From positions 2,170,001-2,234,000 of the forward strand of contig LR782234.1 in NCBI GenBank assembly GCA_902825215.1: a stretch of 64,000 bases of DNA. The letters are read 5' to 3'. The position numbers and the translations under genes were made by a program. This DNA is from Pseudomonas fluorescens (GTDB lineage: Bacteria > Pseudomonadota > Gammaproteobacteria > Pseudomonadales > Pseudomonadaceae). The notes under the pieces are model-generated. The model saw only the letters and a list, made by a program, of their open reading frames with translations. It was not told the origin of the DNA and did not search any database. Shown piece after piece: positions 34,582 through 41,441 of the stretch (within the stretch, counting starts at the first letter, position 1; every line of letters begins with the position of its first letter).

Positions 34582-36063
34582 ATGACCACCGTCCGCACTC
34601 GCATCGCGCCATCGCCTACCGGGGACCCCCACGTAGGTACCGCTTACATCGCATTGTTCAACTACTGCTTTGCCAAGCAGCATGGCGGTGAGTTCATCCT
34701 GCGCATCGAAGACACCGACCAGTTGCGTTCGACCCGCGAGTCCGAACAGCAGATCTTCGACGCCCTGCGCTGGTTGGGTATCGACTGGAGCGAAGGCCCG
34801 GACGTCGGCGGCCCGCACGGCCCGTATCGGCAGAGCGAGCGCGGCGACATCTATCAGAAGTACTGCCAGCAACTGGTCGACATGGGCCATGCCTTCCCGT
34901 GCTTCTGCACCGCTGAAGAACTCGATCAGATGCGCGCCGAACAAATGGCTCGCGGCGAAACCCCGCGCTATGACGGCCGCGCGCTGCTGCTGTCGAAGGA
35001 AGAAGTCGCGGCGCGTCTGGCCGCTGGCGAACCTCATGTGATCCGCATGAAAGTCCCGAGCGAAGGCGTTTGCGTGGTGCCGGACATGCTGCGTGGCGAC
35101 GTCGAGATCCCGTGGGATCGCATGGACATGCAAGTGCTGATGAAGACCGACGGCCTGCCGACGTACTTCCTCGCCAACGTGGTCGACGATCACCTGATGG
35201 GCATTACCCATGTGCTGCGCGGTGAAGAATGGTTGCCGTCGGCGCCGAAACTGATCCTGCTTTACGAGTACTTCGGCTGGGAACAGCCAGAGCTGTGCTA
35301 CATGCCGCTGCTGCGTAACCCGGACAAGAGCAAGCTGTCCAAGCGCAAGAACCCGACTTCGGTGACGTTCTACGAACGCATGGGCTTCATGCCCGAGGCG
35401 ATGCTCAACTACCTCGGTCGCATGGGCTGGTCGATGCCGGACGAGCGCGAAAAGTTCTCGCTGCAGGAAATGGTCGACAACTTCGACCTCAAGCGCGTGT
35501 CCCTTGGCGGGCCGATTTTCGACATCGAGAAGCTGTCGTGGCTCAACGGCCAGTGGCTGCGCGATCTGCCGGTGGAAGAGTTTGCCGCGCGCGTGCAGAA
35601 GTGGGCGTTCAACTCCGAATACATGATGAAGATCGCGCCGCACGTCCAGGGCCGCGTCGAAACCTTCAGCCAGGTCGCACCGCTGGCCGGGTTCTTTTTT
35701 GCCGGTGGGGTCAATCCGGACGCCAAGCTGTTCGAGTCGAAAAAGCTCTCAGGCGATCAGGTGCGACAGTTGATGCAGTTGATTCTGTGGAAGCTGGAAA
35801 GCCTGCGTCAGTGGGAAAAGGACAGCATCACCGCGACAATTCAGGCGGTGGTCGAGTCGCTGGAGTTGAAACTGCGCGACGCGATGCCGCTGATGTTCGC
35901 CGCGATCACCGGCCAGGCCAGTTCGGTGTCTGTGCTTGATGCGATGGAGATCCTCGGACCTGACCTGACCCGTTTCCGCCTGCGCCAGGCAATCGACCTG
36001 CTGGGCGGCGTGTCGAAGAAAGAAAACAAGGAGTGGGAAAAGCTGCTGGGCGCCATCGCTTAA
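34582..36063 (+). CDS. gltX: Glutamyl-tRNA synthetase
   Basis: Class I aminoacyl-tRNA synthetase charging tRNA-Glu. 493 residues. HIGH-type motif in [37 protein letters not shown], and the KMSKS-type motif KSKLSKRKN. The C-terminal anticodon-binding region ends [17 protein letters not shown]. Start ATG 34582; ribosome site weak. It lies next to two tRNA-Glu genes, a grouping also present in other Pseudomonas. Confidence 0.97.
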   Translation: MTTVRTRIAPSPTGDPHVGTAYIALFNYCFAKQHGGEFILRIEDTDQLRSTRESEQQIFDALRWLGIDWSEGPDVGGPHGPYRQSERGDIYQKYCQQLVDMGHAFPCFCTAEELDQMRAEQMARGETPRYDGRALLLSKEEVAARLAAGEPHVIRMKVPSEGVCVVPDMLRGDVEIPWDRMDMQVLMKTDGLPTYFLANVVDDHLMGITHVLRGEEWLPSAPKLILLYEYFGWEQPELCYMPLLRNPDKSKLSKRKNPTSVTFYERMGFMPEAMLNYLGRMGWSMPDEREKFSLQEMVDNFDLKRVSLGGPIFDIEKLSWLNGQWLRDLPVEEFAARVQKWAFNSEYMMKIAPHVQGRVETFSQVAPLAGFFFAGGVNPDAKLFESKKLSGDQVRQLMQLILWKLESLRQWEKDSITATIQAVVESLELKLRDAMPLMFAAITGQASSVSVLDAMEILGPDLTRFRLRQAIDLLGGVSKKENKEWEKLLGAIA

Positions 36064-36088
36064 GCAGGTCTGAGCCAGTATGACGGCA

Positions 36089-36123
36089 GCCGAAGGCCGC
36101 GATCTTTTCATCCGGCCTTCGGC
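36089..36123 (+). terminator. Hairpin after gltX
   Basis: GCCGAAGGCCG and CGGCCTTCGGC, 11 bp stem with 13 nt loop. No T-tract follows, so its role as terminator is uncertain. Confidence 0.45.
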
Positions 36124-36203
36124 GCTTCTCCCTGATTTACGGGGGGAGGGCGGTAAGTGATTGTTATCCCGACGAAAAATTTTGAAATTTTTCAAAAATA
36201 AGT

Positions 36204-36232
36204 TTGACAGGGTTTCGATACGCCCTTAAGAT
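36204..36232 (+). promoter_or_regulatory. Sigma-70 promoter of the tRNA cluster
   Basis: TTGACA (36204-36209), 17 nt, TAAGAT (36227-36232), then a GC-rich discriminator (CGCCCCG), as expected of stringently controlled stable-RNA promoters. Confidence 0.7.
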
Positions 36233-36265
36233 TCGCCCCGTCCTCAGCGATGACATCAACGATGA

Positions 36266-36341
<76 letters not shown>

Positions 36342-36420
36342 ATTTACACTTCAAGGCCTGGCCACACCGGCCTTGAAGCGATCAACACTCAGCGTTGATC
36401 AGTTGTATAGAAGGGTTTGC

Positions 36421-36496
36421 GTCCCCTTCGTCTAGTGGCCTAGGACACCGCCCTTTCACGGCGGTAACAGGGGTTCGAGTCCCCTAGGGGACGCCA
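36421..36496 (+). tRNA. tRNA-Glu (anticodon TTC), copy 1
   Basis: 76 nt. Acceptor GTCCCCT, anticodon stem-loop CCGCC-CTTTCAC-GGCGG, T-arm GGGTTCGAGTCCC, encoded CCA. Confidence 0.97.
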
Positions 36497-36549
36497 GTTT
36501 TACAGAAGTGATGTTGCAAAACGTCGCTCCGCCGCGAGGCGAAAAATCC

Positions 36550-36625
36550 GGGGCTATAGCTCAGCTGGGAGAGCGCCTGCATGGCATGCAGGAGGTCAGC
36601 GGTTCGATCCCGCTTAGCTCCACCA
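36550..36625 (+). tRNA. tRNA-Ala (anticodon GGC), copy 2
   Basis: 76 nt, nearly identical to copy 1, with compensated anticodon-stem changes (CCTGC and GCAGG). It begins 284 bp after copy 1, part of a tandem duplication. Confidence 0.97.
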
Positions 36626-36705
36626 ATTTTACAGTTCAAGGTCTGGCCACTCCGGCCTTGAATCGATCAGCACTCAGCACTGATCAGTTGTATAGAAGGG
36701 TTTGT

Positions 36706-36781
36706 GTCCCCTTCGTCTAGTGGCCTAGGACACCGCCCTTTCACGGCGGTAACAGGGGTTCGAGTCCCCTAGGGGACGCCA
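36706..36781 (+). tRNA. tRNA-Glu (anticodon TTC), copy 2
   Basis: 76 nt, identical to copy 1 and 285 bp downstream of it. Spacer sequence before it also repeats (GATCAGTTGTATAGAAGGGT). Confidence 0.97.
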
Positions 36782-36807
36782 CGATTACCCGCTCTGCGGG
36801 ATTTTAT

Positions 36808-36838
36808 AAGGGTCATTCAATTATTGAATGGCCCTTTT
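36808..36838 (+). terminator. Terminator of the tRNA cluster
   Basis: AAGGGTCATTCAA and TTGAATGGCCCTT form a 13 bp stem with TTA loop, followed by T residues. Confidence 0.85.
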
Positions 36839-36913
36839 GTTTGTCTGGCGTTTGGCCAACTCTCCTTTTTCCTTACACTGTGCTTCAGACCAGCGGTCAT
36901 ATCCTTGACTTGC

Positions 36914-36940
36914 AGAATATTATTATGCGAATAATATTCT
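36914..36940. promoter_or_regulatory. AGAATATTATT inverted repeat, likely operator of the TetR regulator
   Basis: AGAATATTATT-ATGCG-AATAATATTCT, a perfect 11 bp dyad, 23 nt before the regulator start. AT-rich against a GC-rich background. Autorepression by the TetR protein is the simplest reading. Confidence 0.65.
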
Positions 36941-36963
36941 AGTCGTAATATTCGGAGGCAACG

Positions 36964-37503
36964 ATGAACGATAAAAAAGCTCAAACCCGCGAACGCATCC
37001 TCAAGGCTGCCAGCGCCGCGCTGATCCAGCGCGGCCCGGCGGACCCCAGCGTGGGCGAAGTGATGGGCGCGGCCGGCCTGACCGTCGGCGGCTTCTACGC
37101 GCACTTCGAAAGCAAGGACGCGATGATGCTCGAAGCGTTCAAGCAACTGCTGGGTCGGCGTCGCGACCTGATTGCCGACATGGATGCCGAGTTGACCGGC
37201 GAAGAGCGTCGCGCCCTGGTTGCCGCGTTCTACCTGTCGCGCAAACACCGTGACTCGAGCGAGGCGGCTTGCCCGATTCCCGCTTCGATCGGTGAATTGG
37301 GTCGTTTGCCGGAGTCGTTCCGCCTGGCGCTGAACGAGCATTTAGAGCTGATGGTCGCGCAACTGGCGGCCAGCCCCGAAGACACCGATAAGGCCTTGGC
37401 TGACGTGGCGTTGATGGTGGGCGGCCTGGCGCTGGCACGCGCGCTCGGCCCTGGAGATTTATCCGATCGATTGCTGCGCGCCGCCAAGTCGGCGGTGCGT
37501 TGA
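36964..37503 (+). CDS. TetR family transcriptional regulator
   Basis: Repressor of 179 residues. The N-terminal helix-turn-helix (about 8-55) has TRERILKAASAALIQRG, SVGEVMGAAGLTVGGFYAHF and ESKDAMMLEA. The ligand domain includes ACPIPASIGEL, as in TetR proteins near alpha/beta hydrolases. Start ATG 36964 with CGGAGG just upstream. A large perfect dyad lies in its promoter. The hydrolase gene begins 30 nt after its stop, so regulator and enzyme are probably co-transcribed and co-regulated. Confidence 0.9.
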   Translation: MNDKKAQTRERILKAASAALIQRGPADPSVGEVMGAAGLTVGGFYAHFESKDAMMLEAFKQLLGRRRDLIADMDAELTGEERRALVAAFYLSRKHRDSSEAACPIPASIGELGRLPESFRLALNEHLELMVAQLAASPEDTDKALADVALMVGGLALARALGPGDLSDRLLRAAKSAVR

Positions 37504-37533
37504 CCTGAAGGCATCCTGCCTGAGGAGAGAGCG

Positions 37534-38367
37534 ATGAACGCGTTGAAGTGGGTTCGTGGCGTTAACGGTACCTTGGGCTGGATTGCACCGAAACGGGTGG
37601 CGAGCAAAATGCGTCTGGTGTTCATGACACCGCGCGCGCTGCCCCTGCGCGACTGGGAACTGCCGATGCTGGCCAGTGCCGAGCGCATCACCTTGCGCTT
37701 CGGCCTCTCCGCATTGCGTTGGGGCCAGGGCCCGGCGGTGCTGCTGATGCATGGTTGGGAAGGGCGGCCAACCCAGTTCGCCGCGTTGATCACGGCACTG
37801 GTCGGTGCCGGTTACACCGTCGTTGCCCTGGACGGCCCGGCCCATGGGCGTTCGCCGGGGCGCGAAGCCAATGTAGTGTTGTTCGCCCGCGCCATGCTCG
37901 AAGCCGCGGCTGAGTTGCCGCCGCTGCAAGCCGTCATCGGCCATTCCATGGGCGGTGCCAGCGCGATGCTCGCGGTGCAAATGGGCTTGCGTACTGAAAC
38001 CCTCGTCAGCATCGCCGCGCCGGCACGCATTCTCGGTGTGCTGCGTGGTTTTGCGCGCATGGTCGGCATGCCGCCGCGCGCGCGCTCGGCGTTCATTCGT
38101 CAAGTCGAACAGGACGTCGGCATGCGCGCCGCGACTCTTGATGTGGCGCGCTATCAACTGGATATGCCGGGCTTGATCGTGCATGCCGAGGACGACAATT
38201 TTGTTTCGGTAAAAGAGTCGCAGTTGATCCACGAAGCCTGGTTCGACAGTCGTCTGCTGCGCCTCGAAAGCGGCGGGCATCAGCGCGTGCTGGCCGATCC
38301 TCGAGTCATTGATGGCGTGTTATCACTGCTGGCCGGTCGCAGCCTTCAGGCGCGCCAATCGGCGTAG
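37534..38367 (+). CDS. Alpha/beta hydrolase
   Basis: Cytoplasmic alpha/beta-fold hydrolase of 277 residues. Oxyanion region LLMHGWEG, nucleophile elbow GHSMGG with the catalytic Ser, acid within VHAEDDNFVS, and the catalytic His in GGHQRVL near the C-terminus. Start ATG 37534 with GAGGAGAG upstream. In operon with the TetR gene. Probably an esterase or lipase-like enzyme; substrate unknown. Confidence 0.85.
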   Translation: MNALKWVRGVNGTLGWIAPKRVASKMRLVFMTPRALPLRDWELPMLASAERITLRFGLSALRWGQGPAVLLMHGWEGRPTQFAALITALVGAGYTVVALDGPAHGRSPGREANVVLFARAMLEAAAELPPLQAVIGHSMGGASAMLAVQMGLRTETLVSIAAPARILGVLRGFARMVGMPPRARSAFIRQVEQDVGMRAATLDVARYQLDMPGLIVHAEDDNFVSVKESQLIHEAWFDSRLLRLESGGHQRVLADPRVIDGVLSLLAGRSLQARQSA

Positions 38368-38414
38368 GCATCCGTTACACTGCCCCGGTTCAATACATCG
38401 ACCGGGAGTGGGGC

Positions 38415-38864
38415 ATGGGCTGGGATCGGGCAACGCCGTTTACCATTGATCTGCAAGTAGGCGCCGAGGACATCGACGGGCTGGGCCACGCCAACAATGC
38501 GGTTTACGTGACCTGGCTTGAGCGCTGCGCCTGGCGTCACTCGCAGCGTCTGGGTCTGGATCTGGTCGAATACCGGCGACTAGATCGCGCGATGGCTGTG
38601 GTGCGCCATGAGATCGATTATCTCGCCGCTGCCTACGAAGGCGACGAACTGCAATTGGCGACCTGGATCGTCGATTGGGACCAGCGCCTGAAAATGACCC
38701 GGCATTTCCAGCTCAAGCGCCCAAGCGACAACGCCACGCTGTTGCGTGCGCAGACCACGTTTGTCTGCATCGAATTGTCGACGGGCAAGCCCAAGCGCAT
38801 GCCAGCCGAGTTCATCGAAGGCTACGGCCCGGCGATCCAGCTCCCGGCACCTGTTCAAATCTAA
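38415..38864 (+). CDS. Acyl-CoA thioesterase (hotdog fold, YbgC/FadM type)
   Basis: 149 residues with the 4-hydroxybenzoyl-CoA thioesterase pattern: VGAEDIDGLGHANNAVYVTW with the active-site Asp and Asn, EIDYLAAAYEGDEL, and FVCIELSTGKPKRMP at the end. ATG 38415 has GGGAGTGGGG before it. It probably hydrolyses acyl-CoA esters in the cytoplasm. It follows the hydrolase gene by 47 bp and may belong to the same transcript. A REPIN follows. Confidence 0.85.
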   Translation: MGWDRATPFTIDLQVGAEDIDGLGHANNAVYVTWLERCAWRHSQRLGLDLVEYRRLDRAMAVVRHEIDYLAAAYEGDELQLATWIVDWDQRLKMTRHFQLKRPSDNATLLRAQTTFVCIELSTGKPKRMPAEFIEGYGPAIQLPAPVQI

Positions 38865-38866
38865 CC

Positions 38867-38954
38867 TGTAGGAGTGAGCCTGCTCGCGATAGCGGTGTGT
38901 CAGTTACACATACGTTACAGACTCACCGCTATCGCGAGCAGGCTCACTCCTACA
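38867..38954. repeat. REPIN, family 1, copy 2
   Basis: Same inverted REP pair as 30618-30706: TGTAGGAGTGAGCCTGCTCG with GATAGCG and its inverse, with a different ~32 nt centre. It begins 2 nt after the thioesterase stop and may protect that mRNA's 3' end. Confidence 0.88.
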
Positions 38955-39031
38955 ACGGATTTGTGTTGTTCTGCGGTTTCGCGCGTAATCCAGTAAACTG
39001 CCGCACGTTTTTCTTCAAGTAGTGTGTTCCC

Positions 39032-39991
39032 ATGCAAATTGCTCTGGCGCCCATGGAGGGGTTGGTCGACGACATCCTGCGCGACGTGCTGACCCGCGTT
39101 GGCGGCATCGACTGGTGCGTGACCGAATTCATTCGGGTCAACGATCAGTTGCTCACGCCAGCCTATTTCCACAAGTTCGGCCCTGAGCTGCTCAATGGTG
39201 CACGCACGGCCTCCGGTGTGCCGTTGCGCGTGCAATTGCTGGGTTCCGATCCGGTATGCCTGGCAGAAAACGCAGCGCTGGCCTGCGAACTCGGTTCCGA
39301 GGTGATCGACCTCAACTTCGGTTGCCCGGCCAAGACCGTCAACAAGTCCCGTGGCGGCGCGGTACTGCTCAAGGAGCCGGAACTGCTCAACCAGATCGTC
39401 GAGCACGTCCGCCGCGCGGTGCCTGCACACATTCCGGTGACCGCAAAAATGCGCCTCGGTTTCGACAGCCCCGACGGCTCGCTGGTCTGCGCCACGGCGC
39501 TGGCCGAGGGCGGCGCCGAGCACATCGTGGTTCATGCACGGACCAAAATGGACGGCTATAAACCGCCGGCACATTGGGAGTGGATTCCGCGAGTGCAGGA
39601 CGTGGTCAAGGTGCCGGTATTCGCCAACGGCGATATCTGGAGCGTCGAAGACTGGCGCCGCTGCCGCGAGATCAGCGGCGTCGAAGACATCATGCTCGGT
39701 CGTGGACTGGTGTCGCGCCCGGATCTGGCCCGGCAGATCGCTGCGGCTCGCGCCGGTGAAGAAGTGGTCGAGATGACCTGGGCCGAGCTGATGCCGTTGA
39801 TTCAGGATTTCTGGCTGCAAGCCAAAGCGCAGATGACCGCGCGCCAATCGCCGGGTCGCTTGAAGCAATGGCTGGCGATGCTCACGCGAAATTATCCGCA
39901 AGCGAGCGAGCTGTTCACAGTTTTGCGCCGCGAAACCGAGCCCGATCAGGTCTCGCGTCTGCTCGGTCTGCCGTTCGTCGAGGCCGCATAA
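39032..39991 (+). CDS. dusC: tRNA-dihydrouridine(16) synthase
   Basis: FMN enzyme reducing uridine in the tRNA D-loop. 319 residues. [15 protein letters not shown] at the N-terminus, [20 protein letters not shown] with the catalytic Cys, [27 protein letters not shown] and VFANGDIWS. The C-terminal helical domain has [19 protein letters not shown]. The PAHWEWI segment and short length fit DusC rather than DusA or DusB. Start ATG 39032. Confidence 0.92.
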   Translation: MQIALAPMEGLVDDILRDVLTRVGGIDWCVTEFIRVNDQLLTPAYFHKFGPELLNGARTASGVPLRVQLLGSDPVCLAENAALACELGSEVIDLNFGCPAKTVNKSRGGAVLLKEPELLNQIVEHVRRAVPAHIPVTAKMRLGFDSPDGSLVCATALAEGGAEHIVVHARTKMDGYKPPAHWEWIPRVQDVVKVPVFANGDIWSVEDWRRCREISGVEDIMLGRGLVSRPDLARQIAAARAGEEVVEMTWAELMPLIQDFWLQAKAQMTARQSPGRLKQWLAMLTRNYPQASELFTVLRRETEPDQVSRLLGLPFVEAA

Positions 39992-40009
39992 AAAATCTGA
40001 AAATAATCT

Positions 40010-40037
40010 CTTGAAAAGCAGATAGCGGTCCCTATCT
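40010..40037 (+). promoter_or_regulatory. Sigma-32 heat-shock promoter of ibpA
   Basis: CTTGAAA (40010-40016), 13 nt, CCCTATCT (40030-40037): nearly consensus in both hexamers and spacing. Confidence 0.88.
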
Positions 40038-40039
40038 AA

Positions 40040-40113
40040 GGGGTACGCGATGCCGAATTCGGGTCGCGGAGACACAAAACCTTGCTGATTGTTTTCAGGA
40101 GATTTGAATCATG
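40040..40113 (+). ncRNA. ROSE-like RNA thermometer in the ibpA leader
   Basis: The 5' leader ends in TTGCT (about 40083-40087), which can pair with AGGAG (40099-40103), the ribosome site 7 nt before ATG. The U(U/C)GCU anti-SD is the hallmark of ROSE elements before small heat-shock genes. An upstream hairpin region around CGCGATGCCGAATTCGGGTC fits. Melting on heating would open the ribosome site. Confidence 0.72.
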
Positions 40114-40557
40114 AGTACTGCATTTTCTCTCGCGCCACTGTTCCGTTCCTCGGTAGGTTTCGACCGTTTCAACGACCTGTTCGAAACCGCCCTGCGCAAC
40201 GAGCCAGGCAGCAGCTACCCACCTTACAACGTCGAAAAACACGGTGATGACCAATACCGTATCGTCGTTGCCGCCGCCGGTTTCCGGGAAGAAGACCTGG
40301 AACTGCAGGTTGAGAAAGGTGTGCTGACCATCAGTGGTGGCAAGCGTGACGCCAACGAAGGTGTGACCTTCCTGCATCAGGGCATCGCCCAGCGTGCGTT
40401 CAAGCTGTCGTTCCGTCTGGCCGATCACATCGAGATCAAGGCCGCGGACCTGAGCAACGGCCTGCTGAGCATCGACCTGCTGCGTGTGGTCCCTGAAGAG
40501 GCGAAAGCCAAGCGCATTCCAATCAATGGTGCGCAACAGCCGGCGCTGCAGCACTGA
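40111..40557 (+). CDS. ibpA: Small heat-shock protein, Hsp20/IbpA family
   Basis: ATP-independent holdase preventing aggregation. 148 residues. N-terminus SPLFRSSVGFDRFNDLF-like as in IbpA. The alpha-crystallin domain is at about 38-130 (YNVEKHGDDQYRIVVAAAGF, EDLELQVEKGVLTISGGKRD, FKLSFRLADHIEIKAADLSN, GLLSIDL). A short C-terminal tail contains KAKRIPIN with the I-x-I oligomerisation motif. Controlled by a sigma-32 promoter and a predicted RNA thermometer. Confidence 0.95.
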   Translation: MSTAFSLAPLFRSSVGFDRFNDLFETALRNEPGSSYPPYNVEKHGDDQYRIVVAAAGFREEDLELQVEKGVLTISGGKRDANEGVTFLHQGIAQRAFKLSFRLADHIEIKAADLSNGLLSIDLLRVVPEEAKAKRIPINGAQQPALQH

Positions 40558-40576
40558 GTCATGTGCAGCAACACAC

Positions 40577-40592
40577 TCGTCTGAACAGACGA
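40577..40592 (+). other. Short hairpin before the ibpA terminator
   Basis: TCGTCTG-AA-CAGACGA, a 7 bp dyad in the 3' untranslated region, likely an mRNA structure. Confidence 0.35.
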
Positions 40593-40605
40593 TAAGCCGC
40601 TGAAC

Positions 40606-40635
40606 AAAAGGCCCCGATACGTCGGGGCCTTTTTT
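40606..40635 (+). terminator. Terminator of ibpA
   Basis: AAAAGGCCCCGA, loop TACG, TCGGGGCCTTTTTT: strong GC stem with T-tract. Confidence 0.92.
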
Positions 40636-40745
40636 GTGGGCGAAGGAAAGCTGACGCGGCGTTTGCTGCTGTTGTCAGGGCTCTTTACAATCTGCGCAGT
40701 TTTGCCGACCCCCATTTCGCAGCAGTCGGCCGGGAGCCTTCTTTC

Positions 40746-41441
40746 ATGGACGAGATTCAACAGCGCTGGCTGTGTGCGTTGTCCGCACCCATGGCCGCGC
40801 TCAATACCGGCGCCGGGTATGACGACCCCGCGTTCTGCAACGATCGATACATCGACCTCAAAGAGAGTTGGGGTATCGATGATCGCCAGCAATTGTTCGG
40901 CATGCTCGAAGCGATGACCGATGACGGCCATGCCAGACACCTCGCTGCGGCCTATCTGGCGTGGCAGCGTTGTTTGCCGAGTGAATGGCAGTCGTTGCTG
41001 GATGATCTGAGCCCGCGCGAGCGTGTCCTCCACGAATTTGCCAGCCGCACCTTCGGCAGCTGCGGCCCCGGTGGAATTTTGTCATGGGATTACGGCCGCA
41101 TGGGCTTTCTGTTGCGCTGCGCAGTACGTAATCAATGGATCAATCTGGCCGAGAGCAACTGGTTGCACAGTCGTCTGGCGTTGAGGGCGCAGTTCCATTA
41201 CGGCAGCTGGATGGCTTACTTCAACGGCTTTCTGGTGGGACGAACCTTTTGGTGCTGCATGAGTAAAAGCGACGATGAACTGGCGGTCGAGATGAGTCGT
41301 GAGGGCACCAGCGCTTTCAACACCAGAATTGCCCGAGGCCTTGCGCAAAACATTCCACATTTTCTCGCCGATCTGCCTTGGCACATGGACATTGATCCGC
41401 CGCCTCGTCCGGCATCGCTTGGGGAGTTCGACTGGTCATGA
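40746..41441 (+). CDS. DUF1266 family protein (YbeR/YbeU-like)
   Basis: 231-residue soluble protein. The central and C-terminal parts match the DUF1266 pattern: SWGIDDRQQLFGMLEAMTDD, ILSWDYGRMGFLLRCAVRNQ, YGSWMAYFNGFLVGRTFW and DLPWHMDI. Start ATG 40746; the ribosome site is weak. Its stop overlaps the start of the J-domain gene (ATGA), so the two are coupled. In E. coli the DUF1266 genes ybeR and ybeU lie by djlB/djlC and hscC, the same set as here. Function unknown; presumably linked to the HscC chaperone. Confidence 0.82.
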   Translation: MDEIQQRWLCALSAPMAALNTGAGYDDPAFCNDRYIDLKESWGIDDRQQLFGMLEAMTDDGHARHLAAAYLAWQRCLPSEWQSLLDDLSPRERVLHEFASRTFGSCGPGGILSWDYGRMGFLLRCAVRNQWINLAESNWLHSRLALRAQFHYGSWMAYFNGFLVGRTFWCCMSKSDDELAVEMSREGTSAFNTRIARGLAQNIPHFLADLPWHMDIDPPPRPASLGEFDWS

